DNA of 38,793 nt. It comes from an uncultured Pseudomonadota bacterium (GTDB lineage Bacteria > Pseudomonadota > Gammaproteobacteria > Steroidobacterales > Steroidobacteraceae). Below are positions 10,095-18,118 of the stretch, in pieces. The DNA lies in assembly GCA_903898785.1 (NCBI GenBank), contig CAIUGU010000220.1, positions 1-38,793 of the forward strand. The letters run 5' to 3'. Within the stretch, counting starts at the first letter, position 1. Every line of letters begins with the position of its first letter. The notes under the pieces are model-generated. The model had not been told where the DNA came from. It searched no databases and saw only the letters and a list, made by a program, of their open reading frames with translations. The translations under genes were made by a program, and so were the position numbers.

Positions 10095-12047
10095 CTAGTT
10101 GCTGATGTCGAAGCGCAACCGGGCAGCCGCTCGCTGGGGGACGGCATTTCCGGACCTGACAACGGGAGCGAATCTCCAGCCCCGGACCGCAGTGACCGCA
10201 GAGGTATCAAATACGCCTGCCGGCTCCGCGCCCACGACTGTCACGTCCTCGACTGTGCCCGTTACAGTCACGGTGAACTGCAGGTCGACCCAACCTGTTA
10301 CTCCACGACGCCTGGGCCCTTCTGGGTAAACCGCCGGGACGGTACGCGTGCGCTGCAACGAGCCTGCGGAGATCACGTTCCTGCGGAATTCGGCGTCGGC
10401 GCGTTGCTTATCCAGGTCGCGTTGGGTGCTGGCGAGAGCCTCATCGTTGCCCCGAACGCCGAGGTCAACCGCCGCCGCCAGCGCCTTGGCTGCTCCATCA
10501 AGATCCTGCTGACTGAGCGATTGCCGGCCTGTCGCGATCAACCGGTCCTTCAGCTCCGCCAGAAGCCGCTGGACCTCCGCATCGTTGGCATTTGCTGCGC
10601 GGGCAGCCAGCAGGTGGTCCTTCGCACTGTCTCCTGCGGGATCGAGCAACCGACCTTCCGCGAGCCTGGTTCGGCCGAGCACGAGGGCATTGGGAGCTGC
10701 GGCGGCTGCAGTTGCCGTAACCGGAACCGAACGAACCGACGCCTGCTCGGACAGGGACCTTTCGAGCGCGGCGATTCTTGCGTCCGTCGGACTCAGATCG
10801 CGGGCAGCCGCAGCCAGGACCACGGCCTGGTCGCGTTGACCTGCGGCCAGCGCCCGATCTCCGTCCGCGATGAGGCGAGAAGTCAGATCGCGGAACCCCT
10901 GGATGACGGCCGGATCGGTGGCATCAAGACGTCTCGCTTCGAATAACGCGTCCCGGGCACTCTGGCCTGCGGGAGAGATTAAGCGGCCAGACTCCATGCG
11001 CTGATTCGCCTGTTGCAGCACGGTCCTGAGCCTTGTGCTGACGTCGCGAGCCTGGGTCAACTGCAGCCGCTCACGTTCACGCTGCAGCTGGGCATCAAGA
11101 AAAGCCAGTCGAGGGTGATCGGCCTGGATATTTCTCGCCAGCTCAAGCGCTGCCACGGCTTGATCGGTGCGTTCTGCGAGCAACGCAGCCTCTGCACGCT
11201 CGACGATTCGATCTGCTACTGCCCGGATACCTGCGCGGGCCTGGGCATTGGCAGGATCCAGACTGAGCGCTGCCCTATAGAACTCAAGGGCACTGTTGCC
11301 GGCCGGTTCGACGAATTGCTGACGCTCCATTGCCTGTGCGGCGAGCGTCAGTTCGTTCTGTACGGGTCCCGATACCGGAGCGGGAGCGACCTGCGTGGCT
11401 ACCTGTCCCGATGAGTCGGCGGTTGCCATCGGACTCCCGTCGCTGTCGGGTCGACTCAGGAACCAACCAGCGATGCCGGCAATTAACAGTACGCCGATTC
11501 CGGCGGGGATCGCGAACTTCGGGAGTGGACCCCGGGGAGGACCCGAAGCGGCTACCTCCATGGGGCGGACACTTTCCATGCTGCGTTCGACGCGACGACG
11601 TAGTGCTGCCTCGAGCGTCAAGCGCGTCTGGCCCAGAGCCAGCGGCACAAGCAGGAAACGATAGATCTGGCCGGAGGCTGTGAGCTTCATCAGGCCGGCA
11701 CTCTCCTCGCGACGGCCTGCGACGATGAGGACGAGGTCGGGGAATTGCCGGGACACCTGGGTTGCCACGGAGGCGATCTCGGGTGTGCCCGCCGCATCCA
11801 GTACTAGAACATCCGGCTGGATCGAGGCCAGTTGTTCCGAGACCTGATCGAGGTCGGGAGTCTGGATCACCGTGGCATCCCGGGGCGATGCTTTCCTGAC
11901 GGTGTCAATCAGGGTGGCGTCCCTCGTGAATACGAGGACCGAGGTGCGGGCTGCGTCGCTGCGACCTGTTACATCCGGAAATGGCGTCACATTGCCGGCA
12001 TCCATGGCTGAGTCATCCTCCACACGTATGGTATCCACCTGAGGCAT
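10095..12047 (-). CDS. Degenerate receiver-TM-repeat-TonB C-terminal domain protein
   Basis: The 650 residues have an uncommon layout. Residues about 35-150 look like a response-regulator receiver: D84 aligns with the phosphoacceptor, but the N-terminal acidic pair is replaced (VLVFTRD) and the conserved Lys near FLLVP is absent. A single transmembrane helix lies at about 177-197. An alanine-rich helical section with TPR-like repeats follows (about 220-545), with the recurring phrase SAGQSA/DPAGDSA. A TonB C-terminal domain closes the protein (about 560-650; GWVDLQFTVTVTG and VRGWRFAPV). The helix lacks the His motif by which true TonB contacts ExbB. ATG 12047 follows a GGGAGAAG ribosome site. 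It is divergent from the HD-GYP gene. Role unknown, perhaps envelope-spanning signalling or an assembly scaffold. Confidence 0.8.
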   Translation of the reverse strand: MPQVDTIRVEDDSAMDAGNVTPFPDVTGRSDAARTSVLVFTRDATLIDTVRKASPRDATVIQTPDLDQVSEQLASIQPDVLVLDAAGTPEIASVATQVSRQFPDLVLIVAGRREESAGLMKLTASGQIYRFLLVPLALGQTRLTLEAALRRRVERSMESVRPMEVAASGPPRGPLPKFAIPAGIGVLLIAGIAGWFLSRPDSDGSPMATADSSGQVATQVAPAPVSGPVQNELTLAAQAMERQQFVEPAGNSALEFYRAALSLDPANAQARAGIRAVADRIVERAEAALLAERTDQAVAALELARNIQADHPRLAFLDAQLQRERERLQLTQARDVSTRLRTVLQQANQRMESGRLISPAGQSARDALFEARRLDATDPAVIQGFRDLTSRLIADGDRALAAGQRDQAVVLAAAARDLSPTDARIAALERSLSEQASVRSVPVTATAAAAAPNALVLGRTRLAEGRLLDPAGDSAKDHLLAARAANANDAEVQRLLAELKDRLIATGRQSLSQQDLDGAAKALAAAVDLGVRGNDEALASTQRDLDKQRADAEFRRNVISAGSLQRTRTVPAVYPEGPRRRGVTGWVDLQFTVTVTGTVEDVTVVGAEPAGVFDTSAVTAVRGWRFAPVVRSGNAVPQRAAARLRFDISN

Positions 12048-12356
12048 GGCGATGCTTCTCCCTGAACCCCGCTCCGCGAACCCGTGTCATGCTACTTGGG
12101 ATCGCTTCAGGATCTGAGACGTGTGTCCGGTTTTGGATACATGTCGCCATTTCCCGCACTGAAATAAGACACTTCGCGTCGAAAGTGGGGTCCGGTCGCC
12201 AGAGCCGCAGGAAGTTTCCTGCAATTAATGCAGAACGGCAACGCGGCACTGCGTCATTACCCGTTGAGGGAGCAGGAATTCGCCGCGTTCCGGGATACCT
12301 CGAACCTCGGATCCTCGACCCTTGCCAAAGGCTACAAGCGGAGCATCAGGACAGGC
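12048..12356. other. Divergent intergenic region without a gene
   Basis: This 309-bp spacer separates the TonB-like gene (minus) from the HD-GYP gene (plus) and should hold both promoters. I could not pick convincing -35/-10 pairs. A short inverted repeat, CTGCA-ATTAA-TGCAG, lies at about 12219-12233. The frame of the HD-GYP gene stays open back to 12228, but the receiver domain begins at 12357, so that part is treated as non-coding. Confidence 0.5.
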
Positions 12357-14609
12357 ATGAGCACGATTCTCATCGCATATGAGCGCGAATCCGAGTCGAG
12401 CATGCTCAATGACTTGCTGACCGGACGGGGGCACAAGGTCATCCGCTCCGCCAATGGCATCGAGGCGTTGGAGGTGGCCCGCCGGGATCCACCGCACCTG
12501 ATGCTGTCAGACATCCTGTTGCCGAAGATGGACGGGTTTGCCCTGTGTCGCAAGTGGAAGCAGGACGAGCGACTCCAGTCCATTCCGTTCATCTTCTTCA
12601 CCACGCGTCATGACGACCCCAAGTACGAACGCTTTGCCGAGGAGCTGAATGCGGACCGCTTTCTCGCGCGCCCGTCCGAACCAGACGCGCTCGTGAATGC
12701 AATCGACGAGCTGCTCGCGCGAACCGGTCCTTCCGGAACAGGCACAGAACGCCTACCCGTGCTGAACGAGGCCAACGTGCGGCTTTCCGCGCAGGTCCTC
12801 GAGCTGCAGGCGCAATCTCGCCAGCTGGTCGAAGGTGAAGCTGCCTATCGCAGGCTCTTTGACGCCAGCCCCTGTCCCCAATGGGTTACTGATCGGGAGT
12901 CGCAGCGAATCCTCGTGGTGAACGATGCGGCGCTAGATCTGCTCGGCTACACCCGTGACGAATTCCTGACGCTTCCGGCCAGTGCTCTCGAAGGGTCGCC
13001 GGCGCCATCTGCCCTGCCCCGCGCACTAAAGGTGATTCAGCGCAAGGATGGGCATTCACTTGCGTTGCTTCGCGCCAGCCTACAGCACGAGTTTCGGGGC
13101 AGGAGCGCAGATATCAACGTGGCTTGCGACTTTACTGAACACGCCGAGAGGGTCGCTACACTGCAAACCGAGCTGGACCTCCAGCGAAGCATCCTCGATT
13201 CCGGACCGGACGGTTCTCTGCTGATCGATGCCGAGGGCAGGGTACTTGCTGCCAACGCCGCGTACAGCGCGCTGTCTGGCTATTCGAAGACAGACCTCCT
13301 CAGGCGACATCTCTCCGACCTGGAAGTATCGTCTGCGAGCGGTGGCGGACGCGAGGCACCCGCCAACTCGTGGGTTAGATATGAAGGTAGCCATCGCCAC
13401 AAGTCCGGACGGGTCGTCGACGTCGAAGTCACCGCCCATGAGCTGCCGGGGCGGGACGGGCTTCGTGCGATGCTCGTCCGCGAGGCCTCCGACAACGCTG
13501 CGGAAAGGGAGAGACGTGCCTTGGGACAGCGGCGTATCGCTGCCATTCTCGACCTCCAGCAAGCCGGTGATGAGCTCGACGAGAGTGCCCTGTTGGGCCG
13601 CGGTGCGCAGGTTGCGGCGTCCCTTGTGAATAGCCCGTTTGCCGCGGTGCTCGGCGTTTCACCCGCGGAAAGAAGCGCGGCAGTCTCCGTTCGATCTGTG
13701 GACGGCCAAGCGCCGGAACGCACGGAGGAGCGCTACAGTCCGCTGGGAAAGAAGGGCGTTCTCGCCGAAGCGTTTGACAGTGGCCTCCCGCAGATCGCTG
13801 GCGCCCTGAAGGGCCGTAGCCTCATCGATGGCCTGCCGGCAATGGAGCGCTGCATTGCCGTTCCCTTGGGAGACGGGGAAGAGGCCAGAGGCCTGCTCGT
13901 AGTCGCCAACGCTGACAGGGAATACTCTGCTGCAGACCAGAACGAGCTGAGTCTGTTTGCCGCGGGCTGGTGGAGGATCATCAAGGCGAAGAGGTCGCAT
14001 CTCACGTCGATGCGGCAGGTGCAGCGGGCCGACATCGCCATGGAATCGATGATCGTGACGTTGAGCCGCATGATCGAGATTCACGATCCCCACACGTCCG
14101 GTAGCGCCTCTCGGGTGGCAGTTCTTGCGGTCGCAATCGGCAAGGAAATGGGTCTCGACGGGAAGAGGCAGCACATCCTCAGAATCGCTGGACTGCTGCA
14201 CGACATCGGTGCTGTACGCATCCCTGCCGCAATCCTCGGCAAACCGCACCCACTGACCGAGCAGGAGATGGCCCTCGTAAAGACACATCCAGAGCGAGGC
14301 AAGGAACTCCTGGCTTCGATCGACTTCAATGCGCCGGTTGCCGCAATTGTCGAGCAGCACCACGAACGCCTCGACGGAAGTGGCTATCCGCGCGGGCTGA
14401 AGGGCGACGCCATTCTTCTCGAAGCAAGCATCCTGGCCGTCGCGGACGTCGTCGAAGCCATGTGCTCCCGGCGAGCCGAGCGCGCGGCTCTCGGCATCGA
14501 TGCGGCACTGGAAGAACTGGAGAGAAATGCAGGGAGGCTCTATGACGCGGCCGTGGTGGCAGCATGTACTCGCCTGTTTCGCCAGCACGGCTTTCACCTG
14601 CCCGACTGA
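12357..14609 (+). CDS. Receiver-PAS-PAS-GAF-HD-GYP cyclic-di-GMP phosphodiesterase
   Basis: This 750-residue signalling protein probably degrades cyclic-di-GMP. Its domains are a receiver (1-122, phosphoacceptor D52 in SDILLPKMDG), a short coiled coil (135-162), PAS (about 163-260), PAS (about 275-385), GAF (about 400-540) and HD-GYP (about 555-745). The catalytic domain has H615-D616, HPERG, H668-H669, DGSGYPRG (GYP at 676-678) and ADVVEA. Oddities: the receiver lacks the acidic pair (LIAYERE) and has Arg105 for the usual Lys (FLARP), and HDIG is followed by Ala instead of Lys. ATG 12357 follows AGGACAGGC. No transmembrane segment is seen. Two c-di-GMP riboswitch genes follow directly downstream. 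Confidence 0.9.
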   Translation: MSTILIAYERESESSMLNDLLTGRGHKVIRSANGIEALEVARRDPPHLMLSDILLPKMDGFALCRKWKQDERLQSIPFIFFTTRHDDPKYERFAEELNADRFLARPSEPDALVNAIDELLARTGPSGTGTERLPVLNEANVRLSAQVLELQAQSRQLVEGEAAYRRLFDASPCPQWVTDRESQRILVVNDAALDLLGYTRDEFLTLPASALEGSPAPSALPRALKVIQRKDGHSLALLRASLQHEFRGRSADINVACDFTEHAERVATLQTELDLQRSILDSGPDGSLLIDAEGRVLAANAAYSALSGYSKTDLLRRHLSDLEVSSASGGGREAPANSWVRYEGSHRHKSGRVVDVEVTAHELPGRDGLRAMLVREASDNAAERERRALGQRRIAAILDLQQAGDELDESALLGRGAQVAASLVNSPFAAVLGVSPAERSAAVSVRSVDGQAPERTEERYSPLGKKGVLAEAFDSGLPQIAGALKGRSLIDGLPAMERCIAVPLGDGEEARGLLVVANADREYSAADQNELSLFAAGWWRIIKAKRSHLTSMRQVQRADIAMESMIVTLSRMIEIHDPHTSGSASRVAVLAVAIGKEMGLDGKRQHILRIAGLLHDIGAVRIPAAILGKPHPLTEQEMALVKTHPERGKELLASIDFNAPVAAIVEQHHERLDGSGYPRGLKGDAILLEASILAVADVVEAMCSRRAERAALGIDAALEELERNAGRLYDAAVVAACTRLFRQHGFHLPD

Positions 14610-14747
14610 ATTCAGCCCTGCCTCCAGCCTCGGACTCATGGCGCCGTCCTGTTGCGGGAGCGTCTTATCATGCAACCGGCATCCGGCGACCGCACCTTGA
14701 GGCGCTAGGCCTATACCGACGGCTCGTCCACTCCGACACAATCACGC

Positions 14748-14852
14748 CATCGACCAAGGGCAAAACCGTCGCAAGGCGGTGACGCAAAGCTTCCGGTCCC
14801 ATCGAGTGCCACGCACGCGTGATGCTCGCGGATAGCGGAGTCGCCGCTTCAG
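14748..14852 (+). ncRNA. Cyclic-di-GMP-I riboswitch (GEMM), copy 1
   Basis: The conserved core of the GEMM-I aptamer is present in order: GGGCAAAACC, a hairpin with a GNRA loop (CGTC-GCAA-GGCGG), GACGCAAAGC, CCGGT, a variable stem, then ATAGCGGAGTCGCCGC, which resembles the tetraloop-receptor segment. Boundaries are approximate. An 8-bp hairpin CGCTTCAG/CTGAAGCG (14845-14869) overlaps the 3' edge of the aptamer and could be part of the expression platform, though no T-tract follows. The start codon of the Ig-like gene is about 290 bases downstream, an unusually long leader. A possible -10 (CACAAT, 14737-14742) has no good -35. The leader 14610-15139 otherwise holds no recognisable gene. Confidence 0.88.
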
Positions 14853-15139
14853 TTTCCATTCCTGAAGCGCAAGAAGCATCGGACGGCCGCCACTCTGGTC
14901 GGCGCTCCGCTTCAATTTCACCCCATAGTCGTTTGACTTGCTGCGAACTCAGCAGAGCTGCGTCCATGCGTGTTTGCCACTGTCTTCTTTCGGAGACGTC
15001 TCGACGCAACGACAGCGTCGGAGCGGAGAGACATCTTTACGCGTGTGGCATTCAACGCGAATCTCGGCGTGCACAGCAGGTGCACCACCGCAGCCAGCCC
15101 ATGGCTCACGAGACATCAAGACCGACGAGACGAACTGAA

Positions 15140-16633
15140 ATGATGAATTTCCACCGCAAAATCATTCGACGGCCCTGGCTGGTACTTGCGTTCGCCCTCT
15201 CGTTCGCTTCAATAGCAGAAGCCGGCCGCTATACGAATCTGCCGCCGACCATCACCGGAACACCTGCGCTGGACGTCGTTGTCGGGCAGACCTATGAGTT
15301 CACGCCGATGGCGTCAGACCCCGAAGGCAGGACCCTCGTGTTCTCCGTCTTCGGATTACCGCAGTGGGCGACGTTTGACCGATATACGGGACGCTTGAGA
15401 GGCGACCCGGGTGCAGCCAACATCGGCACGAGCGGCAGGATCGTGATTGCCGTGTCGGACAAGTGGACGATGGCTTACTTGCCAGAGTTCCGCATTACGG
15501 TTCGATCGGCAACCTCCGACACGACCACGGCACCAACTACTACCAATACTCCACCACGGATCGCCGGGAGTCCCGCGACCACCGCGACGGTGGGAGTGGC
15601 CTACACATTCCAGCCGACCGCGAGTGACGCGGATGGCAACACGTTGGCTTTCAGTATCGCCAACCAGCCTTCCTGGGCGACATTCAACAGGGCTACGGGC
15701 CTGTTAGCGGGTACGCCGACAGCGGCCGGCACTTACTCCGCCATCACCATCAGCGTGGGCGATGGCACGGCTACGACCTCGCTGGCATCCTTCAGTATCG
15801 TCGTCAGCGCCCCAGCCCTCCAAAATGTGGCTCCGACGATCTCCGGCTCCCCATCGACGGTTACCGAAGTTGGAACGGCCTATTCCTTTCAGCCGAGCGC
15901 CAGCGACGCAGATGGCAACTCATTGGGATTCTCCATTGCCAACAGGCCTTCATGGGCCAGCTTCAGTACAGCGACAGGGCGTCTGAGTGGTACTCCCACT
16001 GCAGCCGCAACTCACTCTGGTATCGTCATCAGCGTAAGCGACGGTACAACTACCACTTCGCTGCCTGCATTCAACCTGACCGTCAACGTTCCAGCCAATA
16101 GGGCGCCAGTGATCTCAGGCACTCCGCCGACATCCATCAATGTCGGCCAAGCCTACGGATTTAGCCCTGTGGCCAGCGACGCAGATGGCAATGCGCTGAG
16201 CTTCAGCATCGCCAACAGGCCAAGTTGGGCAAGCTTTAACAGCGCGAACGGTCAGCTGACGGGGACCCCGACGTTGGCAAATGTCGGCACGTTCTCTGGA
16301 ATCTCTATCACCGTCAGCGACGGCACGGCCAGCGCGACCCTCGGACCCTTCACGATCACGGTGGCACAGGTTTCTGTCGGCAGCGCCACGCTTTCGTGGG
16401 CACCGCCCACGCAGTACACGGATGGCACGGCATTGACCAACCTCTCCGGTTACAGGATCTACTACGGTACGGCTGCCGGAGCCCTGACCCAGTCGATCAG
16501 CGTCAACAATGCGAGCGTCTCCACCTACATCGTGGAGAACCTGTCGCCAGCTACCTGGTACTTCGCCGTCAAGGCGGTCGCCAACGGCGTCGAAAGCGAC
16601 TTTTCGAACACGGCCACGAAGGTCGTCAATTGA
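15140..16633 (+). CDS. Secreted protein with four Ig-like domains and a fibronectin III domain
   Basis: This 497-residue protein has a signal peptide (basic FHRKIIRRP, hydrophobic core, AEA cleavage after residue 28). Four putative Ig (He_PIG/cadherin-like) domains follow at about 35-121, 138-222, 231-315 and 322-408. They share P-x-I-x-G-x-P starts, an ASDADGN-like turn and GTP-containing strands. A fibronectin III-like domain ends the protein (412-497). The first Ig repeat is the most diverged. No membrane anchor or sorting signal is seen, so it may be released or attached through a partner. The start is ATG 15140 or the adjacent 15143. The frame is open back to 14819, inside the riboswitch, but only this start gives a signal peptide. 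An adhesin or matrix role under c-di-GMP control is inferred. Confidence 0.82.
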   Translation: MMNFHRKIIRRPWLVLAFALSFASIAEAGRYTNLPPTITGTPALDVVVGQTYEFTPMASDPEGRTLVFSVFGLPQWATFDRYTGRLRGDPGAANIGTSGRIVIAVSDKWTMAYLPEFRITVRSATSDTTTAPTTTNTPPRIAGSPATTATVGVAYTFQPTASDADGNTLAFSIANQPSWATFNRATGLLAGTPTAAGTYSAITISVGDGTATTSLASFSIVVSAPALQNVAPTISGSPSTVTEVGTAYSFQPSASDADGNSLGFSIANRPSWASFSTATGRLSGTPTAAATHSGIVISVSDGTTTTSLPAFNLTVNVPANRAPVISGTPPTSINVGQAYGFSPVASDADGNALSFSIANRPSWASFNSANGQLTGTPTLANVGTFSGISITVSDGTASATLGPFTITVAQVSVGSATLSWAPPTQYTDGTALTNLSGYRIYYGTAAGALTQSISVNNASVSTYIVENLSPATWYFAVKAVANGVESDFSNTATKVVN

Positions 16634-16736
16634 CAGTGGGCGCGCTTGTCGTAACGCAAACATCACGCAAGGAAGGGATGATCGTCGTGTTATGTGAAGC
16701 CGAGATCCGGATATGTATGTCGGTGACTTACGACAA

Positions 16737-16765
16737 TTGCGAAGGACTCGGGGGTCCGGTTTACT
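16737..16765 (+). promoter_or_regulatory. Putative sigma-70 promoter of the second riboswitch transcript
   Basis: TTGCGA (16737-16742) is separated by 17 bp from TTTACT (16760-16765), each matching the consensus at four of six positions. The predicted RNA start, near 16772, falls at the 5' edge of the second riboswitch, which is what a riboswitch promoter should do. Prediction from sequence only. Confidence 0.45.
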
Positions 16766-16770
16766 CGCCC

Positions 16771-16860
16771 TCGTCGCTCAATGGCAAACCCGTCGAAAGG
16801 CGGGGACGCAAAGCCTCCGGTCTACCGGCCCACGGGCCCAGGATAGCGGGGTTGCCGCCT
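16771..16860 (+). ncRNA. Cyclic-di-GMP-I riboswitch (GEMM), copy 2
   Basis: This is the stronger of the two matches. In order it has ATGGCAAACC, a hairpin with GAAA tetraloop (CGTC-GAAA-GGCGG), GACGCAAAGCCTCCGG, a variable stem (ACCGGCCCACGGGCC), then ATAGCGGGGTTGCCGCC. The GAAA loop and the TAGCGGGGTTGCCG segment are the tetraloop and receptor of this class. A hairpin GGTGTGG-TCT-CCACATC (16864-16880) and a small GGGT/ACCC hairpin follow directly and may form the expression platform. No T-tract is seen. The lipoprotein gene starts about 155 bases downstream. The 381-bp gap 16634-17014 contains no other recognisable element. Confidence 0.92.
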
Positions 16861-17014
16861 TACGGTGTGGTCTCCACATCGAGGGTGTCAACCCGCATTA
16901 TTCCTCGCTTCCGTGATCCCGATTGGAGCCTGCCTCAGGGCGAACAGGGGATTCGACCGGCCGTGGCCGGCAGATCCTTCGAATCGTAATGGTTGTCCAA
17001 GCGGGGCCTTATCA

Positions 17015-17758
17015 ATGACGATCGACCAGCCTGTGCCGCTCGACGGATCTTGCGACAAGCAATTCCCCGGTCACTTGGCTCGCGGGGCCGTGGCATGCCT
17101 CATCGCGCTCTGCGGTCTCGCTCTTGGCGGCTGCCTTGAAGGCGAGAGAACCACTGCCGCAACGACTCCTACAACGGCAACCGCCGCTATCAGTACGCCC
17201 TCTACTGGTACCGCGCAGGTGAACCGCGCACCGTCCCTGAGTGGCAACCCCATCACGTCCGTTGTGGCCGGCCAGCCCTATCAGTTCGCTCCCACGGCTG
17301 CCGATGCAGATGGAAATGCACTGACCTTTCGCGTACAGAATGCGCCTGCCTGGGCGACGTTCAACGCATCGAATGGCTCCTTGATCGGGACACCGGGAGC
17401 TGGTGATATCGGGACGTTCTCGGGAATCATCATCTCCGTGAGCGACGGGGTGACGACAACGTCTCTTCCGGCTTTCTCGATTGCGGTTACCCAGATCGCC
17501 ACCGGCAGTGCAACGCTCTCGTGGGTTGCGCCGATGCTCAATACGGACGGTACAGCGCTGACCAACCTGACCGGATACCGCATCTACTTCGGTACGAACG
17601 CGGGTGCCCTTACGCAGTGGATCGACGTCCCGAATGCAAGCGTCTCCACTTATGTGCTCGGCAACCTGTCCCCGGCAACCTGGTACTTTGCCGTCAAGGC
17701 AATGGCCAACGGCGTCGAGAGCAATTTCTCGAACATCGCCACGAAGACCGTTACCTAG
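17015..17758 (+). CDS. Lipoprotein with one Ig-like and one fibronectin III domain
   Basis: This 247-residue protein is a short paralogue of the preceding Ig-like gene. The lipoprotein signal ends in LALGGC, with the lipidated Cys at residue 40. A Thr/Ala-rich linker (43-68) leads to one putative Ig domain (about 72-158) and a fibronectin III-like domain (163-247). The last domain is nearly the same as that of the upstream protein, for example GYRIYxGT, NASVSTY and LSPATWYFAVKA. ATG 17015 gives the signal peptide, although the ribosome site is weak. The frame is open back to 16865. It probably sits in the outer membrane, possibly as a surface partner of the secreted paralogue, and should respond to c-di-GMP through the leader RNA. 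Confidence 0.82.
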   Translation: MTIDQPVPLDGSCDKQFPGHLARGAVACLIALCGLALGGCLEGERTTAATTPTTATAAISTPSTGTAQVNRAPSLSGNPITSVVAGQPYQFAPTAADADGNALTFRVQNAPAWATFNASNGSLIGTPGAGDIGTFSGIIISVSDGVTTTSLPAFSIAVTQIATGSATLSWVAPMLNTDGTALTNLTGYRIYFGTNAGALTQWIDVPNASVSTYVLGNLSPATWYFAVKAMANGVESNFSNIATKTVT

Positions 17759-17779
17759 AACTCTGTCAGGCTCTCGCGG

Positions 17780-17811
17780 ATACCAAGGCAGGCAATAGCC
17801 GGCCTTGGTAT
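17780..17811 (+). terminator. Inverted repeat after the lipoprotein gene, probable terminator
   Basis: A perfect 10-bp inverted repeat, ATACCAAGGC (17780-17789) and GCCTTGGTAT (17802-17811), is separated by a 12-base loop and lies 22 bp after the stop. Only a weak pyrimidine stretch (TCTCGGCTT) follows, so factor-independent termination is not certain. Confidence 0.5.
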
Positions 17812-18118
17812 TCTCGGCTTCATCGCGATGCGATGAATCTCAAGTGCGCCCGGCGCTCCACCGCGACATTACTCCCAATCGCTCCGGAAGCTCCTTTCGT
17901 AGCACTCCTGCAACGAACAGGCGCGTTGCGCTGCGCAAAGCTCGCGGCGCTCCTTGATCTTCCATGACTTTGCGTCGACGGCTGGCGTGGGCTTTTGGCA
18001 ACAGGCATCGGGCCTCACCATCCAGTCCGGTTGCGAGGCCAGGACGTCCCTCGACAGTGCCGCAGACCGCAGTCATGATGCCACCACCCCGCGCGGCCAG
18101 AGAGCATCGTAGGTACCC
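17812..18118. other. Intergenic stretch without a recognised gene
   Basis: About 300 bp between the terminator-like repeat and the next gene. Short open frames occur on both strands (for example 17820-18008 minus) but have no ribosome site or recognisable product. It presumably carries the promoter of the gene at 18119, preceded by AGGT about 7 bases before the start. Confidence 0.4.

Noticed and set aside
9996-10946. Plus-strand open frame opposite the TonB-like gene
   Set aside because: It overlaps two supported genes and has a Cys/Arg-rich translation without family features.
14819-15139. In-frame N-terminal extension of the Ig-like protein beginning inside riboswitch 1
   Set aside because: The extension has no protein features, crosses the RNA element, and would hide the signal peptide at 15140.
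17820-18008. Small minus-strand open frame (62 codons) before the uncharacterised gene
   Set aside because: No ribosome site, no recognisable product and an Arg/Ser-rich composition.
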